DNA from: CAYSIX01 sp964431205
GTDB taxonomy: Bacteria; Planctomycetota; Phycisphaerae; Phycisphaerales; Phycisphaeraceae
Direction: 5' to 3'
Assembly (NCBI GenBank): GCA_964431205.1
Contig: CAYSIX010000129.1
Span: 1 to 11,715, forward strand
Length of the DNA stretch: 11,715 nucleotides
Part shown: positions 1 to 6,313 of the stretch, one piece after another
How the letters are laid out: each line of letters begins with the position of its first letter
Numbering within the stretch: position 1 is the stretch's first letter
Translations under genes and position numbers: made by a program
Notes under the pieces: model-generated
What the model was told of the DNA's origin: nothing
The model's database searches: none
What the model saw: only the letters and a program-made list of their open reading frames with translations

Positions 1-107
1 GAGCGCCAAGTCAAGTCCCAGTCTGGCTTTACAAAAGGGGCTTTCCTGGCGGCCTGGCGGTTGCCCATGGCTCCCACCATGCCTTGGGCTTCTTCCATCG
101 GTGTCAT
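1..107 (-). CDS. Possible 5' end of a leftward gene, cut by the window edge
   Basis: A leftward frame is open from an ATG at 107 (MTPMEEAQGMVGAMG...) to the edge of the window, 35 codons, ending ...FVKPDWDLTWR. Another in-frame ATG lies at 98. The composition (Glu, Ala, Lys, Asp, Trp, few Ser/Pro/Arg runs) is more protein-like than the competing frame that starts at 117, which is also open. A GGAGG at about 130-134 is too far from 107 to be a good ribosome binding site, so the start is uncertain. I do not recognise the product. A plausible promoter lies upstream at 200-228. Evidence is limited because only about 35 codons are visible. Confidence 0.3.
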   Translation of the reverse strand, partial: MTPMEEAQGMVGAMGNRQAARKAPFVKPDWDLTWR

Positions 108-199
108 CGGCGTCCATCTGCGGTTCCCGCCTCCGCGGTTCCACGGCTCGGGTTGACTTGTCAAAGAGCGCACGGTCCCGGATCGGGAACCACATCCTT

Positions 200-228
200 A
201 TGTTAGCATTATGTTTGGCTCACGTCAA
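200..228 (-). promoter_or_regulatory. Candidate sigma70-type promoter for the leftward gene at the left edge
   Basis: On the minus strand there is a TTGACG box (223-228), a 17-nt spacer and a TAACAT box (200-205), in a locally AT-richer patch within GC-rich DNA. Transcription would begin near 193 and run towards the possible start codons at 98-117. Just downstream are an imperfect palindrome at 176-188 (TCCCG-GAT-CGGGA) and a TTGAC-TT-GTCAA inverted repeat at 153-164, either of which could be an operator. These are matches by eye only. Confidence 0.35.
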
Positions 229-230
229 GC

Positions 231-453
231 GCCGCCTTCGGCCCGCGCCGGCCCCGGGCCCGACTGCCCCCGACACGCCGTGCTCGCGCAAACCGCCTCG
301 CCGGCCCCGGCGCGACACGGGCCGACAGGCTCTGGGACAGTGTCGGATACCGGATCAAAAGGAATCCGCCATATGCCGTTGAAGAGTCCGTGCCGAGACT
401 GACAGGCGACGCGGCCGTTCCCGCGCCGGTGTGGGGCGGAGCGATCCGACAAG
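231..453. other. Gene-free stretch downstream of the prepilin-like gene
   Basis: I see no convincing gene here. Several overlapping frames are open on both strands, but they are rich in Arg, Pro and Ala, as expected from GC-rich noncoding DNA. No hairpin followed by a T-run is evident after the stop of the prepilin-like gene at 454, so its terminator is not visible. Confidence 0.5.
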
Positions 454-1287
454 TCAAGGCCCGTCGGCCTCTTCGAGGACCTCGAGCATGCGTGAGGGGG
501 CGAGGTAGAGGGCGTTGCCGAGGTTGACGGTGAATCGCTGGTCGCGGTTGTCGTGGGTCACGGCCCGGCCGTCGTGGTAGAGCACGTTGGCGATGCGGCG
601 CTGGTGGTTGGTGCGGACGACGACGTTGAACAGCGGCGCCGGCGGATCGACGACGAACTGCTGATCGATGAACAGGGAGGTGATGGGTCGGCCGCGCCGG
701 TTCAGGCCCAGGTCGTCGAGGCGGGTGTGGCGGTCGAGCGGTGAGGCGTGGTCGCCGCCGGGCTCGAGCGTGTTCGAGCCGTGGCGGTAGATGTATCCGG
801 AGACGGCCTGGGTGCGGCCGACGCGGTCGAGCTCGGCGGAGGCGTCCTGCTGCTGATCGTTGTCGGGGCAAAACAGGACCTGCGGCGTGTGGCCGAGGTA
901 GTCGTCGATGAGCAGGCCGGCGCCGACGGGCGCGCCGCCGGAACGGATGGAGACCTGGCTGGTGACCATGCCATCGACGACATAGAAGTCGGCGACGCTG
1001 GTGGGTCGGGCGCGTGGGCCGTAGGGGATGCGCAGGTCGAAGTCGCGGGCGTAGGCGTGTGTGGCGATGCCGAGGTTCTTGAGGTTGGCGGCGCAGGTGA
1101 CCTGGAGGGCGGCGGAGCGGCTGCCGGCGAGGCTGGCCAGCAACAGGCCGGTGAGGACGGCGATCAGGCCGATGGCGACGAGCAGCTCGATGAGGCTGAA
1201 GGCGTGGGGTGGCGAGGCGATGCGGGGCGCCCGCCGCCCGAGGTCGTGACGCGGTGGCGTTCGGCGATGGATCGGGTCATTCCACAT
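454..1287 (-). CDS. Type IV prepilin-like (pseudopilin, planctomycete H-X-DG type) protein
   Basis: Exported surface or secretion-type pseudopilin, 277 aa. After a basic leader (MWNDPIHRRTPPRHD...) comes the prepilin peptidase site HAF-SLIELL at about residues 28-36. It has the conserved Glu at +5 of the mature protein and then a single hydrophobic helix (about 31-56). The rest is a globular domain opening with TCAANLKNLG, as in the large planctomycete families of prepilin-type proteins, and it carries the C-terminal motif NHQRRIANVLYHDGRAV (His-X10-Asp-Gly). Such proteins are held in the inner membrane by the helix; their individual substrates are generally unknown. The residue before the cleavage point is Ala rather than the classical Gly. 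The frame stays open upstream to 1587, but that part overlaps the PEP-CTERM gene and is Arg-rich, so I start at the ATG at 1287; an ATG at 1326 is possible. Neither start has a strong ribosome binding site. It lies 116 bp downstream of the PEP-CTERM gene on the same strand and may be co-transcribed. Confidence 0.85.
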   Translation of the reverse strand: MWNDPIHRRTPPRHDLGRRAPRIASPPHAFSLIELLVAIGLIAVLTGLLLASLAGSRSAALQVTCAANLKNLGIATHAYARDFDLRIPYGPRARPTSVADFYVVDGMVTSQVSIRSGGAPVGAGLLIDDYLGHTPQVLFCPDNDQQQDASAELDRVGRTQAVSGYIYRHGSNTLEPGGDHASPLDRHTRLDDLGLNRRGRPITSLFIDQQFVVDPPAPLFNVVVRTNHQRRIANVLYHDGRAVTHDNRDQRFTVNLGNALYLAPSRMLEVLEEADGP

Positions 1288-1340
1288 GCGCACTGAACCC
1301 CACAAGCGGCTCGGGACCGGCGTCATCGTACGGCAAGCCG

Positions 1341-1386
1341 AGCCCCGAGCGCAACAAACGGCCGGATCCGACCCTTCGCTCGGGCT
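1341..1386 (-). terminator. Weak hairpin between the PEP-CTERM and prepilin-like genes
   Basis: An 8-bp perfect stem, CCCGAGCG (1344-1351) with CGCTCGGG (1377-1384), extends by two pairs past a bulged base and encloses a 25-nt loop. It lies 20 bp past the PEP-CTERM stop. No T-run follows on the minus strand. It may be an attenuating or mRNA-stabilising structure rather than a true intrinsic terminator. Confidence 0.25.
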
Positions 1387-1403
1387 CAGGGTGCGGCTCT
1401 GCC

Positions 1404-2231
1404 TCACTGTGCGGCCGCGCTGCCCGACGGTTTCCGCCGTCGGATGGTGCACGCCGCGAACCCGAGCGCCAGACCGGCCAGGCTCATCGGCTCGGGGATC
1501 GCCTCGAGCCGAACGTCGTCGAGGATCCACACACCGCTGGTGCCCTCGGTCGGTCCGATCCACACGCCGATCGGCTGACCCAGCCACGGCGAGTCGCCGG
1601 CGGTGACGTCGCTCTCGGCGACGAGGTCCAGCAGCTCGGTGTTGCTGACCGCCTCGGCGTCGATCGCGGCGCTGGTCAGCGTGACCGGCCCGGTTTCACC
1701 CGGATATGTCAGGCGGATCTCCACGGTCGGCGTTGGGCCGTCGGGGTTCAGCGGCGGCAGGAAGAAGCTCTTGCCCACGCCGACGGTCAGGCGGTAGTAC
1801 AAGCCCTCGGCGTAGGTGGTTTCGAGCTGCTGCTGGAAGGAGATGTCCCCGTCGTCGCGGGCGAACAGGTAGGCGAGCTGATCGCCGTCGGCGTTGGTGA
1901 CGAAGGCGGGGTTGGAGATGAAATCCGGCGGCGGGGTGGGGTTGGTGGTGACCGGGGCGTTGAAGAACACGCCCGTGTCGAGGGTGAACGGCCCGCCGTC
2001 GGGCACGTCGAACCCGGGGAACTCGGGCGGCTCGCCGTCGATCGGTCCGGTCTCGGTCCAGCCGTCGGCCTCGGGGAAGACCCCGCCGGACGGCAGCGAG
2101 GACGGGGCCTCGAATGAGGGGTTCGCCAGGTCGATCGAGACGGCGGCGGACGCCGGCGCGGCCAGGAAGATCAACCCGAGACACGTGGCGCTCGCCCGGA
2201 TGAACCGCGCGGACTGCGCTGAGTGAAGCAT
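1404..2231 (-). CDS. PEP-CTERM sorted exported protein
   Basis: A 275-aa secreted protein of unknown specific role. Residues 1-30 form a Sec signal peptide (basic start, hydrophobic ATCLGLIFLAAPASA, cleavage probably after ASA). The mature part begins VSIDLANPSFEAPS, a start shared by many PEP-CTERM proteins with a beta-sandwich or carbohydrate-binding-like fold. It contains FQQQLETTYAEGLYYRLTVG and a typical pre-sorting segment GVWILDDVRLEA. The C-terminus is a sorting tag: IPEP (245-248), a hydrophobic stretch (MSLAGLALGFAACTI), then RRRK and a short polar tail. In organisms with exosortase, this tag directs membrane anchoring and removal; no exosortase gene is visible here. The ATG at 2231 is well supported by GGAGGG seven bases upstream, within a short leader below a candidate promoter. 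The prepilin-like gene follows downstream on the same strand. Confidence 0.9.
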   Translation of the reverse strand: MLHSAQSARFIRASATCLGLIFLAAPASAAVSIDLANPSFEAPSSLPSGGVFPEADGWTETGPIDGEPPEFPGFDVPDGGPFTLDTGVFFNAPVTTNPTPPPDFISNPAFVTNADGDQLAYLFARDDGDISFQQQLETTYAEGLYYRLTVGVGKSFFLPPLNPDGPTPTVEIRLTYPGETGPVTLTSAAIDAEAVSNTELLDLVAESDVTAGDSPWLGQPIGVWIGPTEGTSGVWILDDVRLEAIPEPMSLAGLALGFAACTIRRRKPSGSAAAQ

Positions 2232-2267
2232 GCGAATCCCTCCGACTGCGGGTGTGTGAGTCGCGTC

Positions 2268-2296
2268 ACATTAGGCCGCCGGGGAGCGGGCGTCAA
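2268..2296 (-). promoter_or_regulatory. Candidate promoter of the PEP-CTERM gene
   Basis: The minus strand reads TTGACG (2291-2296), a 17-nt spacer, then TAATGT (2268-2273), which keeps the key T-A----T positions of a -10 box. The start point would be near 2261, giving a leader of about 30 nt that contains the strong GGAGGG ribosome binding site. The -35 sequence and spacing are the same as in the candidate at 200-228. Confidence 0.45.
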
Positions 2297-2413
2297 CGAC
2301 GAGACGGGGCTGGGAGGGGATCAGCAGCCTGCTCCGACCAATCGGATGCGACGGGCCAGCGCACGGTCATTGCCACGAGTGTCATCGTCAGTGCCGTGCT
2401 CATGCCTGGATCT

Positions 2414-2757
2414 TGCGCTGTTGAAAACACCTCCACAGGCCGGTCGGATCGCGCTGAATGGGCGCATGAGCAAGGGCGCCCGGCGACACAGCAGAAGCGT
2501 CGGGCCCAGGCCCGTTCCCGCAAGCCCGGCAAGCGCAAGTATCCGGTGGACGTGGGGCGGATCGCCATGGCGCTGGGCCGCAGACACCTCTCGCCCTACG
2601 GAAGCTACAAGTCGGTTCACGACTTCACGCAGCCGCAGCGGATGACGTCGGTCCCGCCGGTGGCGGGGGGCTTCAACCGCGAGGTGATCAACGAGCTGGC
2701 CGACCTCGGCGAGGCGATGGGCGCCGACCCGGGTGCCTGGCGCACCGACTCGCCGTG
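2414..2757 (+). pseudogene. Frameshifted transposase N-terminus (copy 1) fused to an unrelated tail
   Basis: The stretch from about 2414 to 2647 matches the minus-strand segment 6981-6745 at roughly 85-90% by eye, including about 50 bp before the ATG. The ATG is at 2466 (MSKGAR...). Compared with the second copy, one base is missing near 2493 (GCAGAAG against GCGGGAAG). The reading therefore moves to another frame, which continues KRRAQARSRKPGKRKYPVDVG, MALGRRHLSPYGSYKS and HDFTQPQRMT. The HDFT(Q/R)PQ block followed by a Tyr/Cys-Arg-Gly segment in the other copy is what I know from N-termini of IS4/IS5-like DDE transposases, so I read this as a dead transposase start. After MT (2647) the similarity stops and the frame continues with an unrelated, protein-like tail (FNREVINELADLGEAMG...) to a stop at 2757. 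No DDE catalytic core is present. The family assignment is from memory; the pairing and the frameshift are seen directly. Confidence 0.55.
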
Positions 2758-2949
2758 ACGTTCGGTTGCAGACCCGCGCCCGAGGGTAGCCCGGCACCCC
2801 ACGCTGTCGACGCCCAACTGATCGCGCCGACCGCCGTCGCGGGGTTCTCCGATTGACAAGCTCACACGTCGGCACGTTCCGCCCGGAGGATCCCGGCAAG
2901 GCGCAACATGAAGCGCCCCTCAAGCCACGCCGCAAACCATATCGTCGGT
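2758..2949. other. Gene-free stretch between two relics
   Basis: I see no credible gene, RNA or repeat here. Open frames on both strands are Arg/Pro-rich and lack ribosome binding sites. It separates the end of the broken transposase-tail frame from the terminase-like relic on the other strand. Confidence 0.4.
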
Positions 2950-3135
2950 TCAACGCTGGTGTGGCGTCGCCCCGTCGAGCGTCTCCCGCGAGACGTAGTT
3001 GCCCCGCAGCAATTCGTTGTCGAACGCCAGCTTGTCCACGCGGGCCCTGGCCAGCTCCAGCCGCGGCTCCATCAGCTCGCGAGTGAGCCCGGTGTCGACC
3101 GGCTTTGCCTTGCGGCTGCTCGGCGTTGGGTCGCT
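2950..3135 (-). pseudogene. Relic resembling a phage terminase small subunit (coiled-coil segment)
   Basis: A 61-codon frame between a TAA (3136-3138) and a TGA (2950-2952) encodes ...KAKPVDTGLTREL, then MEPRLELARARVDKLAFDN, then ELLRGNYVSRETLDG. The charged helix with regular Leu/Ala spacing, ending in 'LRGxYVSRE', resembles the helix and 'GelV-xRE' segment of Nu1-like terminase small subunits and related phage packaging proteins. There is no start codon with a ribosome binding site, no helix-turn-helix N-terminus, and the frame ends abruptly after GATPHQR, so I call it a fragment. It lies opposite in strand to the transposase relic and just downstream of mgtE. The resemblance is by eye; it could be a piece of another coiled-coil protein. 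Confidence 0.3.
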
Positions 3136-3140
3136 TTACA

Positions 3141-3158
3141 CCGTCTCGCAAGAGACGG
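3141..3158. repeat. Perfect 7-bp hairpin with GCAA loop
   Basis: CCGTCTC (3141-3147), GCAA (3148-3151), GAGACGG (3152-3158). Read on the plus strand this is a stable stem closed by a GNRA tetraloop. A second hairpin with nearly the same arms, CGTCTC-CCGC-GAGACG, lies at 2980-2995 inside the terminase-like relic. No T-run follows on either strand, so it is not an obvious intrinsic terminator, although it lies downstream of the mgtE stop on the minus strand. Confidence 0.45.
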
Positions 3159-3196
3159 TTCGGCTGCCGCACGGTCGTGCAAGCCGCGAGGCGCCA

Positions 3197-3220
3197 TTGG
3201 TGCCACCGGAGCCGCACCAA
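3197..3220 (-). terminator. Hairpin just after the mgtE stop codon
   Basis: TTGGTGC (3197-3203) pairs perfectly with GCACCAA (3214-3220) around a 10-nt loop. It starts 14 nt after the mgtE stop on the minus strand. No U-tract follows, so it may be a weak terminator or a 3'-end protecting structure for the operon mRNA. Confidence 0.35.
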
Positions 3221-3234
3221 GATGTTTCAGCGCT

Positions 3235-4554
3235 CTAGCCGGCCGCAACAAGCCTGCTGGCAAACAGCGATGCCAGTCCCAGGAAACTGAAGAAGCCGAC
3301 CACATCCGTCACGGTGGTCAGGATGATCGACGAAGACTGGGCGGGGTCCTGCCTCAGGGCGGTAAGGACCATGGGGATGGCCATGCCCGCGACTGCGGCG
3401 ATTGCCATCGAAACCACCATGGCCAGGCCGATCACGCCACACAGCGGGACGGACCGGCTCCAGACGTAGACTCCGATCATGGCGACAACGGCGATCGCGA
3501 TGCCGTTGATGGCGCCGGCGGTGGCCTCCTTGAACATCACCCTGGCCCATTGCCGGACGCGGACTTCGCGCAGCGCCAAGCCACGCATCGTGACCGCCAA
3601 GGCCTGGGCGCCGGTGTTGCCCGACTGGCCGGCCACCACCGGCAGGAGCACGGCCAAGGCCGTGACCTGGGCGATCGTGTCCTCGAAGAGGCCAACGACC
3701 GCGGCCGCGAGAAACGCGGTGATCAGGTTGATATTCAACCAGGGCAGGCGCTTGCGCACGGCCATGATCGGACTCGACAGCGCCCGCTCGTCCCTTCCCA
3801 CGCCGACCATCGTCTGGATCCCGGCGGTCGCCTGCTCAGCCACCACCTGCATCAGGGCGTCTTGTCGAATGGTGCCGATCAGCCTGCCGTGGATATCGAC
3901 TACGGGCAGACTCGTGAGCCGGGATCGCGACAGTGCGTTGACCACTTCTTCCTGGGGCTCCATGGCCTGCACACTGGGCGGCGGCCCGACGACCAGCTCG
4001 TCGAGGCGCTGGTCCGACTCGGCCATGATCACCTCAGGCAGCGGGACCGCCCCGATCAACTGACCTTGCTCGTTGACCAGCAACAGGTCGCGAACGCGTC
4101 GCCGACGCAGCGTGTGCAATCGTCCGAGGACCTGCTCGACCGTCAGGTCCGGGCGAAAGCTGAATACCCGCGGGTCCATGATGTGTCCGGCGGTGCCCGC
4201 CGGGTAGGACATCAGCTCGCGCACCTCCGCCGCCAGCCCGGCAGGCAGCATCGCCAGCCGCTTCTCTCTCGCATCGGGCTCCAGACAAGACAGCAATGCG
4301 GCCAGATCCGTCACCTCGATCAACGGCAGAATCCGCCTGGCGGTGTCGTCCCGCATCGCTTCCAGGCATTGCGAACCCGAATCCGGGCTCATGCGCGAGA
4401 GGACCGTGGCTGCCTGACGATCACCCTGCGCCGCCAACAGGTCGGTGGCTTGGTCAACGGGCATGACTTCCAGATGCCCGGCTGCTTCGTTCGGGTAGAG
4501 CTCGATGAATCCCCGGGCGAGAACGTCGAGAACGGGGGCGCCTTCAGTGGCCAT
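3235..4554 (-). CDS. mgtE: MgtE family magnesium transporter
   Basis: A Mg2+-selective channel of the inner membrane, 439 aa, the usual length for the family. Residues 5-118 form the helical MgtE N-domain. Two CBS domains follow (about 122-180 and 186-240; note YPAGTAGHIMDP at 118-128 and LPVVDIHGRLIG at 216-227). Together they sense cytosolic Mg2+ and close the pore in known homologues. The membrane part starts after the connecting helix at RKRLPWLNIN, with five segments (about 274-291, 294-312, 343-365, 370-397, 408-434). The family signatures are present: PVVAGQSGNTGAQALAVTMRG (305-325), DPA (403-405) and TTVTDVVGFF (413-422). Asp417 is the expected counterpart of the pore Asp of Thermus MgtE. 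The ATG at 4554 has CGGAG seven bases upstream and overlaps the end of the preceding gene by 11 nt, so translation is probably coupled. It is the last gene of a three-gene operon. Confidence 0.95.
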   Translation of the reverse strand: MATEGAPVLDVLARGFIELYPNEAAGHLEVMPVDQATDLLAAQGDRQAATVLSRMSPDSGSQCLEAMRDDTARRILPLIEVTDLAALLSCLEPDAREKRLAMLPAGLAAEVRELMSYPAGTAGHIMDPRVFSFRPDLTVEQVLGRLHTLRRRRVRDLLLVNEQGQLIGAVPLPEVIMAESDQRLDELVVGPPPSVQAMEPQEEVVNALSRSRLTSLPVVDIHGRLIGTIRQDALMQVVAEQATAGIQTMVGVGRDERALSSPIMAVRKRLPWLNINLITAFLAAAVVGLFEDTIAQVTALAVLLPVVAGQSGNTGAQALAVTMRGLALREVRVRQWARVMFKEATAGAINGIAIAVVAMIGVYVWSRSVPLCGVIGLAMVVSMAIAAVAGMAIPMVLTALRQDPAQSSSIILTTVTDVVGFFSFLGLASLFASRLVAAG

Positions 4555-5410
4555 CGGTTGACTCCGGAATTGGATTCGAATTGCTTGCGTCCTCGGGCTT
4601 CGGCGGCTGGACGCCCGAGAGCATGCCGCTAAGCACGACCCAGTACAGCTCGCCGAAGGCGACGATCGTGTCCAGTGGGCTCCGCCTTGTTCGGTCGGGA
4701 TCAATCGACTCGTCGGAGGCATAGAGCGCCTGGATCGACAGAACGCCCAGGAACCTGCCCTCATCGTCCACGACCGGGAAAGACTGGAACCGTCTGATGT
4801 CCGGACGGCTTGCGACCTGTGCAAGCGGCATGGCGGCCTTGAGTCTGGTCACCCGCGTGCGCATGATCGATGCGAGCTGATCGCTCGTCGATGCAAGAAT
4901 AAACTCGCGCAGGCTCAACACGCCCACGAGCTTGTGCTCACGATCCACGATGTACAGGTAATAAAGGGCTCTGTGGGCGGCGTCCTTCACCCGGGTCCAT
5001 GCTTCGGCCACCGTGATGTCGGCGGGCAGCGCAAAGGCCAACGGGTCCATCGTCGCGCCCACGGTGCCCGGCGAATAGGTCAGCACCCGGCGCAGGGTGG
5101 CGGCGGTCTGGGAGGGCAGCGTGTCAAGCACCTGGGTTCGCATCTCGGGCGCCAGATGTCGAATGATGAGCGAGGCCGCGTCGATGGGCAAGGCGGCGAT
5201 GATGGGCCCGGACTGATCCGGCGGCATGGTCGCCAGGCACGCCGCCGCGGTGGAAGGCATCATCCGTCGGATCACGCGCGCGGCCAGCTCCGGCTCACAA
5301 CCGGTGAGAATCGATCCGCATGGCGTGTCTGAAACGCGTTCAAGGATTCTTGCGGCATCGTCGGGATGCGCCGCCAGGAAAGCATGACACAGCCGAACGA
5401 TGGCCTGCAC
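4544..5410 (-). CDS. Soluble MgtE-N and CBS-pair protein lacking the channel domain
   Basis: A 288-aa paralogue of the cytosolic half of MgtE. Residues 10-115 look like the helical MgtE N-domain (repeats such as LAPEMRTQVLDTLPS). YSPGTVGATMDPLAF (112-126) opens the first CBS domain (to about 178). A second CBS domain runs from about 182 to 235 (FPVVDDEGRFLGVLS at 211-225). Instead of the five-helix channel there is only one moderately hydrophobic segment, TIVAFGELYWVVLSGMLSGV (248-267), then a polar tail. That segment could be an amphipathic or membrane-touching helix. In MgtE these domains bind Mg2+ and gate the pore; here the likely role is a sensor or regulator, perhaps of its neighbours, which is inference. 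The start is GTG at 5410, one base after the stop of the MscS gene, with a strong GGAGGGGGG inside the end of that gene. The end overlaps mgtE by 11 nt. The frame is intact, so this is not a decayed transporter. Confidence 0.85.
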   Translation of the reverse strand: MQAIVRLCHAFLAAHPDDAARILERVSDTPCGSILTGCEPELAARVIRRMMPSTAAACLATMPPDQSGPIIAALPIDAASLIIRHLAPEMRTQVLDTLPSQTAATLRRVLTYSPGTVGATMDPLAFALPADITVAEAWTRVKDAAHRALYYLYIVDREHKLVGVLSLREFILASTSDQLASIMRTRVTRLKAAMPLAQVASRPDIRRFQSFPVVDDEGRFLGVLSIQALYASDESIDPDRTRRSPLDTIVAFGELYWVVLSGMLSGVQPPKPEDASNSNPIPESTDGH

Positions 5411-5411
5411 C

Positions 5412-6248
5412 CTAGCCCCCCTCCTGCACCAGAACCGAGACCTCGTTGTTGAAACGGCTGGCCGGGACCTGCACCCGCCCCTCCGGCGCTTCCAGAACGA
5501 CCGCGGTGCGAGAGATCTCGACGATCCGGCCGCGCAGATCCCCGATCGCGACCGTGTTGCCGACGCGGTAAGCCTTGTGGACGTAGTGGGCGGCGATGAT
5601 GTTGCTCACGGTCGCGCGAGCGCCTAGTCCAAACGCCAGGGCCGAGGCCCCGAAGATCGACCCTGCCGCGATGGCCAGCGTGACGACAATGGCCGTGTTG
5701 TTGATGCCCAGCTGCTCGATCGTGACCAGGATCGCGACGACCCAGATGACGGCCTGGACAGCGCGCCCCAGAAAGTCGGATAGAGCGATCCCGGCTCGCG
5801 CGCCGGCGCGTGCGACCCAGACCTGCGCCACGTTACCAAGGACGAAACCGGCAAAAACGATCAGGGCCGCCGCGAGCACGCGCGGCAAGTAAATCGTGAG
5901 GCTGCTGAACAACGCCGACACGGCCTCCAGACCCAACGCCTCGATCCCGGCGGCGAGGAAGATCAGCAGGACGATCCAGAACACCACGCCGCTGACCACG
6001 CCCGGTAGAGACCGATACAGCGTGTGCTGCTCCGTCTCCGCGTCCACCACGCCGGCGCGAGCGAGCCGACTCAATCCATATATTGTCAGTCGGCGGCAGA
6101 CGGCACGAAGCAAGTAGGCGGTCAACCAGCCCACCAACACCAGGGCCAGTGCTGCGAGCACGCTCGGGAGGAACTCCACGACGCGTCCGAGCACGCGTCG
6201 AACTGGATCCGCCAGGCTCATGCTCAGCGCGCCGTTCGCCACCCACAT
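5412..6248 (-). CDS. MscS-family small-conductance mechanosensitive channel protein
   Basis: An inner-membrane channel, 278 aa. Hydrophobic segments lie at about 24-50, 82-105, 117-146 and 160-181. These are followed by the pore-type helix TAIVVTLAIAAGSIFGASALAFGLGA (185-210), which is Gly/Ala-packed like TM3 of MscS and leads into RATVSNIIAAHYV. The beta domain follows (RVGNTVAIGDLRGRIVEISRTAVVLE, about 228-254; VPASRFNNE at 261-269). The protein ends just after it, so the C-terminal alpha/beta cage of E. coli MscS is missing. The extra N-terminal helices suggest the subgroup with conserved TM-helix repeats. Members open under membrane tension and release ions in hypo-osmotic shock; some are poorly gated. 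I chose the ATG at 6248 for its AAGGGG about ten bases upstream; an ATG at 6221 has none. It is the first gene of the operon with the MgtE-N/CBS protein and mgtE, below a candidate promoter at 6285-6313. Confidence 0.9.
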   Translation of the reverse strand: MWVANGALSMSLADPVRRVLGRVVEFLPSVLAALALVLVGWLTAYLLRAVCRRLTIYGLSRLARAGVVDAETEQHTLYRSLPGVVSGVVFWIVLLIFLAAGIEALGLEAVSALFSSLTIYLPRVLAAALIVFAGFVLGNVAQVWVARAGARAGIALSDFLGRAVQAVIWVVAILVTIEQLGINNTAIVVTLAIAAGSIFGASALAFGLGARATVSNIIAAHYVHKAYRVGNTVAIGDLRGRIVEISRTAVVLEAPEGRVQVPASRFNNEVSVLVQEGG

Positions 6249-6284
6249 TGGACCGAGCCCCTTTCCAGAACGAGACGTGCTGGC

Positions 6285-6313
6285 ATTATCATGCCTCGGC
6301 GATGCATCAGCAA
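6285..6313 (-). promoter_or_regulatory. Candidate promoter of the mscS-like/mgtE operon
   Basis: On the minus strand there is a TTGCTG box (6308-6313), a 17-nt spacer and GATAAT (6285-6290, five of six matches to TATAAT). Transcription would start near 6278, leaving a leader of about 30 nt that includes the AAGGGG ribosome binding site. This leader is too short for an M-box or other Mg2+ riboswitch, and I see none. Confidence 0.4.

Noticed and set aside
1288..1587. N-terminal extension of the prepilin-like gene to 1587
   Set aside because: The added 100 residues are Arg-rich, overlap the PEP-CTERM coding region and would put the prepilin cleavage site far from the N-terminus.
2908..4632. Long plus-strand open frame (574 codons) over mgtE
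   Set aside because: It lies antisense to mgtE, whose domains are unmistakable. The translated product is rich in His, Arg, Gln and Asp with no fold signature, as expected of an antisense shadow in GC-rich DNA.
4555..4824. N-terminal extension of mgtE to 4824
   Set aside because: The extension is an out-of-frame reading of the upstream MgtE-N/CBS gene; the ATG at 4554 has a good ribosome binding site and gives the normal MgtE length.
6249..6284. Mg2+ (M-box) or other riboswitch upstream of the mscS-like/mgtE operon
   Set aside because: The predicted leader is only about 30 nt and contains no structured domain.
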